Positions 35,708 through 45,458 of a DNA stretch of 64,000 nt are shown here, piece after piece (position 1 is the stretch's first letter; every line of letters starts with the position of its first letter). The stretch is taken from positions 42,613 to 106,612 of the forward strand of contig PJER01000005.1 of assembly GCA_002825465.1 (NCBI GenBank). Reading direction: 5' to 3'. The position numbers and the translations under genes were made by a program. The notes under the pieces were generated by a model that saw only the letters and a list, made by a program, of their open reading frames with translations, was not told the origin of the DNA and did no database searches. Source of the DNA: Candidatus Thorarchaeota archaeon MP8T_1 (lineage in GTDB: Archaea; Asgardarchaeota; Thorarchaeia; Thorarchaeales; Thorarchaeaceae).

Positions 35708-38401
35708 TTACTTTTTCTTGTCAACCAGAGCTTGAGCAGTTACTCTGATTGCCCAGCTAAGATATGAACTGATATCCTCTCGTGAATAGGTCTCCCTTAT
35801 TTTCCTTGTTGCATCCTCTATGAATTTGTCACGTTCCTCTGCTTTTGCTCCTGCACTGAATCCAGTCATGAACATACGTAGGGATTTATGCCAATCATCC
35901 ATTGCGATAGCTTGGTCTAACCATTTCTTTCGTAACTCTTCAAGCTCATGGAAACATGAGATTGCTTCATCCAGACCTGTAGCATTATCCAAAGTGTTTT
36001 CGAGTTCCTTTATCTTATTTGTATCGAAGACAATCTTGCTGAATTCATTTGGATGCATCTCCACTACACGTTCTATAGTTGAGATATACTGACTCTTTTC
36101 TTGGAGTTCTTCATCATACTTTGACGCACTGATGTTAGATACATTCTTGATTACGCTAAGCATTTCTTCTTGAATATTTGCAAGAGTCAAACAGACATCT
36201 AGTGCTTCATTGACATGAGGCGATTCGTTTTCTAGTTTTGCTGGAACTTGGTCGATGAGTATCTTGAGACGCTCAACGAATTCTGACATACCTTGTTCTT
36301 CAAAAAGTGAAACTGCATTCTTAATCTGTTGATATGCTTCATCCACTCGCTCTCTAATCTTTTTATGAACTGCTGGTGAGGTCGTAAGATTCATCAGTTT
36401 GTCAAAGTAATCTGCAGCCTCTTCGAGTTCAGCAGGTGGTTTTGACTTCATATCCTCAAGCATCTTGAGTTCCTTACTTACCTTCACACCAATGCTCTGC
36501 GCTTTTTCAAGGGAGGTCTTTAGAGAATCCACTTCACTATCTAATTTATCAATGACCTTGGAAGAGATTTTCTTTTCATAGATCTCTACCATTTTTCTAG
36601 CAGTCGCAGGAAGTCCAAAGACATTATCTGCAGCTACACCGACATTATTCAGCTCACTAATTGCCTCTTGAACATCAGGTGGTATCTCAACTCCAGCTCC
36701 CATCAATTTGGCTGCGGCAAGTCTAATCTTTACTCCGAGGCGGTAGCGTAGATTTTCCATCGCATCATTCGCTTTTGCAAGCATAGTCTCTTTGATGGTT
36801 CTCATCTCAGACTTGATTTCTGAGAAATCATTCAATCCCTTGATACGAGCTGATCCTTCGTCTAGGTCAACAATGATAGGCATGAAAATTTCAGCATATG
36901 CAGGTTTGATTGTTTGCAAATCATGAATTATCGCATCGATTTCTTGTTGACACGCCTCTCTAAATGTAGCAACACCACTATCAACTGCTGTTCGAAGTGT
37001 AGTGAGTGATTCAAGGAGGTAGGTGATACCGCCTTCAAGTTCATCAACCTTCGGTGCTTTCTTACTCAGTTGCGCATGGTCTAGAACCCTATCTGCGGAT
37101 GTAGCTAATTCATTGAATCGTGTGAGGTAGGAACGAATATTTTCAGTGATGAATCGCTTATGGTCATCATTCATCCCTGAGGCTTTGAGATAGATTCTTA
37201 CCATCTCATCGACCTCTGCATCTTTGAGGTCTTTCTTTGATTCTGATATAAATTGGCGAACTGCTGCTGCATCTTTGATTCCGGTATCTTCTGGGACATT
37301 CGTAGCTTTCTCTACATCATCAAGCAATTCCATTACTTGTTCCCGTAGGGCAATCTTAACTTGACCTTCCCATTCAACCATTCTTTGATAGCTAGAGAGA
37401 AGTCCTGCAACTCCTTCTCCTTCTACACTAACTGAAGGTGGAGTAGGAATAACATCAGATGTAGTTGGAATTCCGCCATCGACAATCTTCTGAGTCACTT
37501 CATGTTTTATATTGATGATTTTATCCCTGAGCATATTTGCTAGTTTAACCTTGGAAGTATGTAATTGATTTTCAAGACTCACAAGATCAGTCAGAGTATT
37601 TGCCTTACTAGCATCTCGCTGTAACAATCTGAGTTGCTGGGAGAACTCCATTGGTAATTCTAAACCTAATCGTGAAGCAGTTTCGACAGAAGCTTGTAGT
37701 GATCCAGTATCACTAACAAGTGATGTTCCCAACAAACGACTAACCTCATCTTTTCGGCCATCTAGATATTTTTTATCCTGAGCCAATTTATCATTGAGTA
37801 GAATCATATCCTTCAATGAAAGATTTGTAACCTCATCGTTTGCAACGGTTGTTGACACTTCTCCTTTGTCAATCGTTATATGCCTCTCATAAGTTTCCAC
37901 TGTTGCTTTGTTTGCATCCAAAGTAGATTTCACTTCACGACTAACATCTCCATGGATTACCAGGTATACCTGTGAGAATTGCTTAGCAAATTCGAGAAGT
38001 TTCTCAAAGTCCTTTAAATCGCCTGCTCCAATACCCGGGAAACTTATAGCAGTGATAGCTTTTGTTTCAGCTGGTTTGATCTCTTGAAGTTTAGGAGCTA
38101 TTGCTATTACGTCCTTCTGTTCTTTTTTGAAATGTTCAGCAAAATCACGAGTGGCTCTCATGAATGCATCTTCAAGTTCACTTGCTGATTTATCAACTTC
38201 TTTCTTTATCGAGCCTTTTTTCAGAATTCCTGCTGTTGTAAGCTCATTCTCAAATTTGCTTAGATTCGCAAATATATCATAGAGATGTCGAACTTGTCGA
38301 CTAGATTGTTCTTCCATAGCAGGATTTACTGTTACTAGTATTCCTTTCAATTCAGAGAATTTGTCGAGTTCTCGCCGCCAACCGTGTGAATCCAAAAGCA
38401 T
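35708..38401 (-). CDS. Large coiled-coil protein, first gene of the tubulin-like operon
   Basis: An 897-residue, almost wholly alpha-helical protein with long charged heptad stretches (for example ELEGGITYLLESLTTLRTAV, EELRKKWLDQAIAMDDWHK) and no signal or membrane segment. Repeating units of roughly 100 residues with proline-containing joints suggest spectrin-like or tandem helical bundles. Residues about 110-160 include a short alpha/beta-looking segment (ITAISFPGIGAGD, VYLVIHGDVS). The family is not recognised. It ends 13 bases before the tubulin-like start, so the proteins probably work together, for instance as filament cross-linker or anchor. Confidence 0.75.
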   Translation of the reverse strand: MLLDSHGWRRELDKFSELKGILVTVNPAMEEQSSRQVRHLYDIFANLSKFENELTTAGILKKGSIKKEVDKSASELEDAFMRATRDFAEHFKKEQKDVIAIAPKLQEIKPAETKAITAISFPGIGAGDLKDFEKLLEFAKQFSQVYLVIHGDVSREVKSTLDANKATVETYERHITIDKGEVSTTVANDEVTNLSLKDMILLNDKLAQDKKYLDGRKDEVSRLLGTSLVSDTGSLQASVETASRLGLELPMEFSQQLRLLQRDASKANTLTDLVSLENQLHTSKVKLANMLRDKIINIKHEVTQKIVDGGIPTTSDVIPTPPSVSVEGEGVAGLLSSYQRMVEWEGQVKIALREQVMELLDDVEKATNVPEDTGIKDAAAVRQFISESKKDLKDAEVDEMVRIYLKASGMNDDHKRFITENIRSYLTRFNELATSADRVLDHAQLSKKAPKVDELEGGITYLLESLTTLRTAVDSGVATFREACQQEIDAIIHDLQTIKPAYAEIFMPIIVDLDEGSARIKGLNDFSEIKSEMRTIKETMLAKANDAMENLRYRLGVKIRLAAAKLMGAGVEIPPDVQEAISELNNVGVAADNVFGLPATARKMVEIYEKKISSKVIDKLDSEVDSLKTSLEKAQSIGVKVSKELKMLEDMKSKPPAELEEAADYFDKLMNLTTSPAVHKKIRERVDEAYQQIKNAVSLFEEQGMSEFVERLKILIDQVPAKLENESPHVNEALDVCLTLANIQEEMLSVIKNVSNISASKYDEELQEKSQYISTIERVVEMHPNEFSKIVFDTNKIKELENTLDNATGLDEAISCFHELEELRKKWLDQAIAMDDWHKSLRMFMTGFSAGAKAEERDKFIEDATRKIRETYSREDISSYLSWAIRVTAQALVDKKK

Positions 38402-38603
38402 CTACCTCCGTCTAGTACGGCTTTCATTTCTGAGGATTTCTTATTTGCTTTCTGTGTATCGCCCCTTTTCAACGATTGTTGCATGTATTCTACCTTTTCA
38501 AGTGCGATAAATCGCTGGTTTTATCCTTTTTTATGCAGAAGGAAACTAACTTAAAGGGTTCCAAAATCAATTATTAAGCCCGTTATATTGTAAGGGGATG
38601 ATT

Positions 38604-40496
38604 ATGGACCGTTCATCAACGGGAGGAAGTGACAGTACAATTGTCAGTCACGAATCCATCTCTCTGCTAGAAGTTGATGCGATAGATATTGATTACGATG
38701 ATCAATATCTTTACGCAGCTTGCAGAGACCATACTATTAGGGTATTCAGCAAGAACGATTGGAAACTTGTTGCAGAGCTTAGTGAGACAGACACTCCTCC
38801 ATTAGCTGTTGATGTCGATGAGGATCATATCTATGCAACATGTGAACGGCGGGTTTACGTTTGGAAGAAAGACACTTGGGGGATGACTGGTTGGTTCGAG
38901 TTAAGTTATCAGGCTATCACATCCACATTGCAAGGTGATTACTTCTTTATTGGAGCAAAAGAAGGTCGATTAGTTTCAATCCAAAAGGAATCTCACGAGA
39001 CCTCAAGCTGGCAGATGCACAAATCTGATTTATTCAGTATTTGGTCAGATGATAGAATCATCTGCACAAGCACCAAAAAAGAAGAACCTCGTGTCTGGAA
39101 AAAAGAATCTGATAAAGCACCATCTGAACTTGCTAGACTCAATAAGAATGGCAAGGGCGGAGTTGTTATTGGAAATTCTGAGTTTGTTTTTGTAGGAACT
39201 CCTTCTGGTGAAATATCAGTTTACAATCGCATTGAATGGAGTCACGAGAGAACACTTGTTTCCAAAAATGTTAACACTATCTCATCTATGTGGGCCAGTG
39301 AATATTATCTCATAGTTGCGGTCTCCACGGGAAGTCTAAGTCTTTGGGACATAAAGAGAGGGACCGAGATTGGCAATTTTGAGCTTAATGGACATAAGAT
39401 AGAATATGTGACCGCTGATCATGACCTGCTTTATATTGCCACCCCTGCTGGAATCAATATTCTTCAGATTAAAGCATCTGGGCGTCCATTAGATGTTTGT
39501 GTTGAAGGTCCATTGATCTGGAAAGAAAGTCTTCTCAAGACCTCTCCCTATGATGTCCTTGAGGAGTCTCTGAAATTGGAAAGGAGTGGTAATCAGAAAT
39601 ATCAGGATGGTTTCTATCACGAAGCTGTTGAAGAATATGAAAATGCAATGAGACTCTTAATTGATAATACTCACGCCCTTCTAGAAGTTCCTATTGAACG
39701 TCAGAGATTGACAGATGAAATTAACATCAGACTTGGTAAAGCTTTGTTAAAGGCCAAAATACAGGAGATTCAGGAAATAGTTGTGACTATTCAGGAACTG
39801 ACTGATGAATTAAAAGAACGAAAATTGACAGATATTCCTCCCGAAGAAGTTGATAGTTATTGGGTAAATGCAAGCCGAGTAATCAAAGAGAGTAAAGTCT
39901 TAGCTGATGCTCAATCTAGTGATATGTTAAGTTTTCAATTACTTCATGAAGTTGAAAGACTCGATTCAATTTTGACAGAAGCAATGGCTCTCTATGATAG
40001 TTTCCGCGAAACTATTAATCAAGCAGTTGCACTAGTTCGTCAAATATCAAATGAATGGCACTGGATGGAGCGAAAACGTACAAGTTTAGCAGAACGAAAG
40101 GAATTTCTACAGACATCTATAGATCGAATCAAAGAAGCTCTAGATAAGGCAAATCCTGAAAGTGAAGTTCAGACCATTCTCTCAAAATCACTAGATGAAT
40201 ACACTAAATTATTCGAGAAGATTGATTGGATTATAGCTTCTTCTATAGATGAACAGAAGGCTGTCTTTACCAATAAGGATGAAGTAAATGAAACAATTGA
40301 AACTCTTCTTGTTGTGATACCGAAAAAACGAGATGAACTAGCAACAATTTCTGATGCGGATGAATTTGAGAAAGAAAAGAATCGCCTTGTTTCAGCTCTT
40401 CAAGAAGCCTTGGAAACTGCTAAAGAATTTAAAATGAGCAAAGCAATCAAAGCTATTGAAGAAGAACTAGCATTGTTGGAAAATACAAAACGTTAG
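38604..40496 (+). CDS. Beta-propeller (WD40-like) plus coiled-coil protein
   Basis: About 630 residues. The first 300 form repeated four-stranded blades of WD40/PQQ type (DIDYDDQYLYAACRDHTIRVF, VDVDEDHIYATCERRVYVW, SEYYLIVAVSTGSLSLWD); the rest is helical and coiled coil, first with a TPR-like unit (YQDGFYHEAVEEYENAM). Two ATGs are possible; AAGGGG is immediately before the first (38598) and six bases before the second (38604), which I prefer. The gene is divergent from the coiled-coil/tubulin-like operon across 196 bases, making it a candidate partner. It is cytosolic. Confidence 0.75.
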   Translation: MDRSSTGGSDSTIVSHESISLLEVDAIDIDYDDQYLYAACRDHTIRVFSKNDWKLVAELSETDTPPLAVDVDEDHIYATCERRVYVWKKDTWGMTGWFELSYQAITSTLQGDYFFIGAKEGRLVSIQKESHETSSWQMHKSDLFSIWSDDRIICTSTKKEEPRVWKKESDKAPSELARLNKNGKGGVVIGNSEFVFVGTPSGEISVYNRIEWSHERTLVSKNVNTISSMWASEYYLIVAVSTGSLSLWDIKRGTEIGNFELNGHKIEYVTADHDLLYIATPAGINILQIKASGRPLDVCVEGPLIWKESLLKTSPYDVLEESLKLERSGNQKYQDGFYHEAVEEYENAMRLLIDNTHALLEVPIERQRLTDEINIRLGKALLKAKIQEIQEIVVTIQELTDELKERKLTDIPPEEVDSYWVNASRVIKESKVLADAQSSDMLSFQLLHEVERLDSILTEAMALYDSFRETINQAVALVRQISNEWHWMERKRTSLAERKEFLQTSIDRIKEALDKANPESEVQTILSKSLDEYTKLFEKIDWIIASSIDEQKAVFTNKDEVNETIETLLVVIPKKRDELATISDADEFEKEKNRLVSALQEALETAKEFKMSKAIKAIEEELALLENTKR

Positions 40497-41131
40497 CTAG
40501 CAGATGTTTTAGTCATTGAGTCGAAATCTTCGATATCGATGTCATCTTGGACTAAGTCCCACCAATCATCAGCAAGCTCTCTTAGAGATGGATCTATTGA
40601 GAATGCCATTTCTGCTGCTTCCACTGCCTCATCAATCTCATCAAAGAAAAGATAACATACAGCCAGATTGTACCAAGTGACCGCAGAATTAGGATTGAGA
40701 TCTAATGTTCTCTCCAGAGCATCAATGGCTTCCTCCCATCTCTCCTCTGTTACAAGTACCATTCCAAGTAGTTCCCAACCATAAATCCTACGTGGATTGA
40801 TTCGTAGACTCTCTTGTAATGCTACAATCCCTTCACTGGTTTCGTTAAGAAGGAGATGGAGTATTCCCTTATCCGCCCACCCAGTATGACTCAAAGGTTG
40901 AATCCGGAGAAGGTTGTTAATTGCCTGAAGTGCCATCTTGGGCTTTCCCATCTCCAGATTACAGATAGCCATGTTCTCCCAGACTTTTGGATTATTTGGA
41001 GCCATAGATGCACCTCTCAACAATGTGGATAAAGCCTCACCAAAGAGTTTCCTCTCTATAAGTGAAGTAGCCTCTCCAATGATTGCTTCTGCATCATTGC
41101 AGTCCGGTGTATCTTGCACCAAAATGTTCAT
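40493..41131 (-). CDS. TPR repeat protein
   Basis: A 212-residue protein built from about five tetratricopeptide repeats: PKVWENMAICNLEMGKPKMA, HTGWADKGILHLLLNETSEG, RIYGWELLGMVLVTEERWEE, SAVTWYNLAVCYLFFDEIDE, each with the W-LG-Y-A-F-A-P spacing. TPR proteins are docking scaffolds. It has no signal or membrane segment. Its stop interlocks with the propeller/coiled-coil gene (TTAG at 40493-40496), placing it next to the tubulin-like locus. Confidence 0.85.
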   Translation of the reverse strand: MNILVQDTPDCNDAEAIIGEATSLIERKLFGEALSTLLRGASMAPNNPKVWENMAICNLEMGKPKMALQAINNLLRIQPLSHTGWADKGILHLLLNETSEGIVALQESLRINPRRIYGWELLGMVLVTEERWEEAIDALERTLDLNPNSAVTWYNLAVCYLFFDEIDEAVEAAEMAFSIDPSLRELADDWWDLVQDDIDIEDFDSMTKTSAS

Positions 41132-41237
41132 TCCTTACCCGCTAGGTGCGTAGTACTATCTGTACTCATCTTCCGGTGCCCTACTGAAGTAAATTAAAGC
41201 TTTACTCTGGAGCACTTTTTCTTTTTCTTCACGACTA

Positions 41238-42389
41238 TTAATGGTACTTTGTAGGTATCAAAATCAATTCTAGTGAAAGTGTTTGTTGCATCGTCTGTAA
41301 AGTTGGTGATGGCGCAACTACTTCTAGAATTGATATACTCACGACATCTTTCGCCCACCTGAAACCATCGGTAAGGTTTCCATCTTCATTGATGAAGACA
41401 ATCTTCAAAGGACCACCATCTGCCCCGCTAATCGGAGCTCCATCTTCCTCATATGCGAGAACCATTGTTGAGTTGATCACTTCTATGGGGTCCCCTGTTG
41501 GGGTGTATCCATTGACGATTCCATTAACTACATCTTTGGTATACTCTATTGTGTATCCATCACTACTGATTGATTTGATGATGTAATAATCTGGAACAAT
41601 AGAAAACCAATGTATCAGAACAGTAAAAGGAACTCCTGTATAATTGTAGGGACCAATGATTGTGACACCATCTTTTTTGATATATCCACCAGGTCCAGTA
41701 ACAGATGGTAATCCTCGGAGGAATTCCTCGGATACTTCAAGAGTTGAATTGTACAAATTTAGTAATAGTGACAGATGTACAACGTTTGAAACCCATTGCG
41801 GCCCAGCTGCAGCAGGATCAGGGTCCGTACTTGCATTGGCATCAGCATTCGAATAATAGCCATCTTCAGGAATGAATGCAAGACGAAATCCATCTTCATA
41901 GTATGGAACGACAAGCCCATTAAATGCATAAGCAAGAACCATATCACCCTGATATTCATATATGGTTGAATTGGGATATACTTTAGAATAATCAAAAGTC
42001 TGACTATATCCATCAAATGCTTCCACTCTTAACAGATAGTTATCTGTCATCCCACCTACCAAGTCCATTAGGTCAGATATTCTAACTCCGGAATAATTTC
42101 CTTCTCCCCTAATATTTCCGTAAGTATTCTGATATGAGCTATTCCCAAAAATTACATCCATGCTAATCATTTCAGTCAAAGACACGTTGATGGAACTTCC
42201 ATTCATTCCTGACACTGTGACAAAAAGGTCATCCTCTGGAACTGTAATCAGGTCTGTGTTTGTGTTTGTATTGGTATTGCCGTCTTGTTGCATAAGAACA
42301 ATTGCTGTTATTGCTGCACCTGCAATAATAATTGAGACCACCAAAGTTGCTGCAAGTCTTGTCTGGGTCGAACTCATCCGATTCACCAT
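41238..42389 (-). CDS. Membrane-anchored secreted protein with duplicated molybdopterin-oxidoreductase-like domain
   Basis: A 383-residue protein with an N-terminal membrane anchor (residues 11-32), a short N/T-rich linker, then two related domains (about 48-205 and 225-370). Both contain an opening V/I-x-G strand, a Y-SGVRISDLMDLVG or Y-TGVPFTVLIHWF helix, a Y-x-I/V-S-x-DGY strand and a late MVLAY...G-P...L-IV/F motif. This pattern resembles the sulfite-oxidase-like molybdopterin-binding fold (PF00174) as it appears in cofactor-less secreted archaeal proteins. No cofactor-ligating cysteine is evident, so it is probably not an enzyme. Met5 is an alternative start. Confidence 0.5.
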   Translation of the reverse strand: MVNRMSSTQTRLAATLVVSIIIAGAAITAIVLMQQDGNTNTNTNTDLITVPEDDLFVTVSGMNGSSINVSLTEMISMDVIFGNSSYQNTYGNIRGEGNYSGVRISDLMDLVGGMTDNYLLRVEAFDGYSQTFDYSKVYPNSTIYEYQGDMVLAYAFNGLVVPYYEDGFRLAFIPEDGYYSNADANASTDPDPAAAGPQWVSNVVHLSLLLNLYNSTLEVSEEFLRGLPSVTGPGGYIKKDGVTIIGPYNYTGVPFTVLIHWFSIVPDYYIIKSISSDGYTIEYTKDVVNGIVNGYTPTGDPIEVINSTMVLAYEEDGAPISGADGGPLKIVFINEDGNLTDGFRWAKDVVSISILEVVAPSPTLQTMQQTLSLELILIPTKYH

Positions 42390-42582
42390 TTACCGATATG
42401 AACGAATATTCCGCTCGGCTAGGATTTAAGCTTTAGGGAGTTGACTATAATAGAATAGGTGGCAGCGTGGCTAACATGCACTCATTTCCCAGATGATTCA
42501 ACATACTTATGATAACGTCTCTCATAGTATGCAGATTCTTGTTATTTGCTAAGTATATAATCACATAGAATCTTGATAACTT

Positions 42583-42963
42583 CTACAATTCAGCTATGGC
42601 CTCAATCTCTACTCCGACATCTTTTGGAAGTCGTGCTACTTGTACCGCCGCTCTGGCAGGGAAGGGCTCTGAAAACCACTTTGCATACTCTGCATTCATC
42701 TCTGCAAAGTCATTCATATCTTTGAGAAAGACTGTGACTTTCGCTACCTTATTCATGGATGACCCTGCTGCCTCAATCACACCTTTCACATTAGATAATG
42801 ATTGCCTTGTTTGTTCAGTGATTGACCCTGTCACCAGTTCACCAGTTTTTGGATTTACAGGGATTTGTCCTGAGCAAAAGACAAATCCATTGACTATTGT
42901 TCCTTGTGAATACGGTCCAATAGCTGCTGGGGCGTTTTTAGTCGAAACCTGTTTTGGGCTCAT
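42583..42963 (-). CDS. ridA: RidA family enamine/imine deaminase
   Basis: A 126-residue Rid protein that hydrolyses reactive enamine/imine intermediates from amino-acid metabolism to keto acids and ammonia. Motifs: [52 protein letters not shown], and the substrate-binding arginine in [13 protein letters not shown] followed by [11 protein letters not shown]. It has the full family length. It is downstream of carbamate kinase on the same strand. Confidence 0.95.
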   Translation of the reverse strand: MSPKQVSTKNAPAAIGPYSQGTIVNGFVFCSGQIPVNPKTGELVTGSITEQTRQSLSNVKGVIEAAGSSMNKVAKVTVFLKDMNDFAEMNAEYAKWFSEPFPARAAVQVARLPKDVGVEIEAIAEL

Positions 42964-43015
42964 TTTTCATCGAGTGATTATGAGACCTGCTATACGATTA
43001 ATGTAGCGGTTGGTA

Positions 43016-43993
43016 TTATGGTCTTCTTTCCGGTGGAGGTGGTACCGCAAATCCTTGGACTATACGTGTACCTGTTTCACCTTTGAGAGCTCTAGTAATA
43101 TTTGGTGGGTCGGTGATGATTGCCATTTCTCCACCATTCTTTATGAACTCAATGCATGCCTCGATCTTTGGTAACATACTTCCCGGACTGAAATGTCCTT
43201 CCTCACAATAACGTTGAGCTTGTATGTGGTCCATCTTGTCAATAGCCTGTTCATTCTCTTTACCATAGTTCAAGTATGCCTTCTCGACGGCAGTAGAAAT
43301 TAGGAGTAAGTCTGCGTCTAAGCCTGTTGCAAGTAAACTTGATGCTCTGTCCTTATCGATAACAGCTGCAACGCCTTTTAGATAGCCATTCTCGTCCTTT
43401 ACGACCGGGATTCCTCCACCACCTACAGCGTACACAATTATTCCACTTTCAATTAGAGCTTTGATTGCAGGAAGTTCGACAATCTCTTTAGGTATTGGTG
43501 AGGCAACTACTCTTCTCCATCCTCGTCCAGCATCTTCTTTTACATCCCATCCTTCTTCATCAGCCTTTTTCTTAGCATCTTTTTCACTCATGAAAGAACC
43601 AATTGGTTTTGCTGGAGTTTCGAATGCTGGGTCATCTTTTGAAACTCTCACTTGAGTTACTACAGCTGCAACATTTTTGTCAATATTTCGATGATGAAAC
43701 TCGTTGTACATTGCACGCTCAATCATGTAGCCAATTGCACCTTGAGAGTCTGCTCCACAATAATCTAAGGGTACTGGATGCAGTTCATGTTCAGCTAATT
43801 CTGAGCGTCTTAATATGAATCCAACCTGTGGTCCATTGCCGCTCGTGATCACTACATCCCAGCCTTCTTCAATCATGTCCGCAATATGTTTACAGGTTTC
43901 TGCGGTAGCTGCGTATTGGTCTGGGACAGTTTTGTGATCTTTATCTTTAATGAGGCTGTTTCCTCCGATTGCAATAATTGCCTTCTTTACCAT
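43016..43993 (-). CDS. arcC: Carbamate kinase
   Basis: Transfers phosphate between ATP and carbamate/carbamoyl phosphate. The frame is open to 44071, but the family starts at VKKAIIAIGGNSLI, so I choose the ATG at 43993, giving 325 residues; ATG at 44002 is nearly as good. Motifs: TSGNGPQVGF, LDYCGADSQGAIGYM, VGGGGIPVV, VIDKDRASSLLA and the terminal PPNITRALKGETGT. Neither ornithine carbamoyltransferase nor arginine deiminase is nearby, so the pathway is not shown. It lies between enoyl-CoA hydratase and ridA genes on the same strand. Confidence 0.95.
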   Translation of the reverse strand: MVKKAIIAIGGNSLIKDKDHKTVPDQYAATAETCKHIADMIEEGWDVVITSGNGPQVGFILRRSELAEHELHPVPLDYCGADSQGAIGYMIERAMYNEFHHRNIDKNVAAVVTQVRVSKDDPAFETPAKPIGSFMSEKDAKKKADEEGWDVKEDAGRGWRRVVASPIPKEIVELPAIKALIESGIIVYAVGGGGIPVVKDENGYLKGVAAVIDKDRASSLLATGLDADLLLISTAVEKAYLNYGKENEQAIDKMDHIQAQRYCEEGHFSPGSMLPKIEACIEFIKNGGEMAIITDPPNITRALKGETGTRIVQGFAVPPPPERRP

Positions 43994-44084
43994 GATAATC
44001 ATCTCTTCTAGAGGGACATTTTCGAATGCCTCTCTCCTTCTTAAAGAAATGGGTGTAGGGCATAGGTGCAAATGCAGTTAATAT

Positions 44085-44807
44085 TTATCCTTCACGGAGC
44101 CATTCGTCGAGGTAGGCTGTTTCAAGTTCATCCGCCTCCTCTAAGTCTTTTCCAGTCATGGCATCAACTAGTGTTTTTGTTCGGACCAAAATCTTAGCAT
44201 CCTTCTCTAGAAGAGTCTTGACCAATTCAATTACTTTTTCCATGATATTTCCCTGCGAAACCAATCTATCAGCCAATCCAATCTCCAATGCCTCTTTCGC
44301 AGTGACCCTACGAGCAGTCAGGAGTATATCCTTTGCTCGAGCAGGTCCAACTAAATAATAGAGATTTGATGTTGCACCAGCCCCTGGGAAAATAGCTAGA
44401 TCAATTTCTGGTAAAAGGAAGAAAGCGTTCTCTGAGAATATCCGAAAATCACATGCAATAGCCACCATTGCTCCAAATCCAATAGCGTATCCATTTACTG
44501 CTGCAATAGTTATACAGGTTCTATTCTGTCTAATCATACGTATTGTGCGTTCAAGTAATTTGAAGAAATCAGTCGATGCTTGTCCTTCTAACTCTTTCAC
44601 CATTTCTAGGTCAAATCCAGCAGAGAACGATTTCTCTCCTGCTCCAGTAAAGATGATTGCTCGAATCATTGGATTATTGGCAATAGATTGTACTTTTTCG
44701 TTGAATGATTCCAGCATCTCCTTTGTGACCGAGTTTAATTTGCTAGGCCTTGATATTGTAATGATTGCGTAGGAATCCTCAACCGATACTAAAATCTCTC
44801 CACTCAC
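44085..44807 (-). CDS. Enoyl-CoA hydratase/isomerase (crotonase) family protein
   Basis: A 240-residue crotonase-fold protein acting on acyl-CoA thioesters. The CoA-binding start (ITISRPSKLNSVTKEM), the oxyanion-hole blocks SAGFDLEMVKE and NGYAIGFGAMVAIACDFRI, the PEIDLAIFPGAGATS segment with one candidate catalytic glutamate, and ARRVTAKEALEIGLADRLV are clear. The second catalytic glutamate position reads ARAKD, so the reaction may be isomerase-like rather than hydratase. It precedes carbamate kinase by 91 bases in the same direction. Confidence 0.88.
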   Translation of the reverse strand: MSGEILVSVEDSYAIITISRPSKLNSVTKEMLESFNEKVQSIANNPMIRAIIFTGAGEKSFSAGFDLEMVKELEGQASTDFFKLLERTIRMIRQNRTCITIAAVNGYAIGFGAMVAIACDFRIFSENAFFLLPEIDLAIFPGAGATSNLYYLVGPARAKDILLTARRVTAKEALEIGLADRLVSQGNIMEKVIELVKTLLEKDAKILVRTKTLVDAMTGKDLEEADELETAYLDEWLREG

Positions 44808-44861
44808 TTGAAATCACTCCGATGAACTCGGAAGTAAAATTCTCGGATAAAAGCTTTGATT

Positions 44862-45344
44862 CTAGCGGTCGCACGCACTACATTTGTCTTTAACGTGAGC
44901 TGAGAATTGCCTGTGGATATCACACATTGCACCATCGTCTCTCATGACCTTTATTAGTCTATTAATCTCACGAGTCATTGTTTCGAACATGTCATCATTT
45001 GATTTCTTTTGTTCATAATGCTGAATCATGGTATCTGCAGATTTCTCAAGTTCTGGATAGAATTTCTCAGGAATAACTACTTGATCCCCTCGAGACCGTC
45101 GTCCTTTCTTCTTCAATAGATATTGAGTGATAGCTGGTTCTGTGACGCCAAGCATTCTTGCTATTTCCTTTTGCGTGATCTTATGGTCTTTCTTCTTTCC
45201 ATCTTCTCCTACTCTTGGAACTGTTTTGGTCTTCATTATTCTCGCCAATTCCCGGCGCATAGCCGGAAGCACATACCAAACCTCTACTTCCTGGGGCATC
45301 ATCCAAGTTCTACGCTTTACCTGTTTTCTATCGATACTTGACAT
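44862..45344 (-). CDS. HTH transcriptional regulator with C-terminal cysteine motif
   Basis: A 160-residue regulator. Residues about 53-80 are an HTH (ITQKEIARMLGVTEPAITQYL), preceded by the LPAMRRELARIM helix typical of the archaeal COG2522-type predicted regulators. The C-terminus has CDIHRQF and CSACDR, a possible metal or iron-sulfur site. The middle is charged helix. It is divergent from the sirtuin gene (115 bases apart), which it may control; that is inference. Confidence 0.75.
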   Translation of the reverse strand: MSSIDRKQVKRRTWMMPQEVEVWYVLPAMRRELARIMKTKTVPRVGEDGKKKDHKITQKEIARMLGVTEPAITQYLLKKKGRRSRGDQVVIPEKFYPELEKSADTMIQHYEQKKSNDDMFETMTREINRLIKVMRDDGAMCDIHRQFSAHVKDKCSACDR

Positions 45345-45458
45345 TTCATTCCCTCAGTAATAATCAATAACAATTGTGAATTTTCTTTACGCATTCTCCT
45401 AATAAGATTGCTGGCGCTGGCATCATTCTTAAGTTGGAATCAGATTGTAATAGCTTGA

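Noticed and set aside
42390..42582. 193-base gap searched for features
   Set aside because: No paired stems, repeats or ribosome-binding-site-linked frames were visible; it probably holds promoter and 3' flanking DNA.
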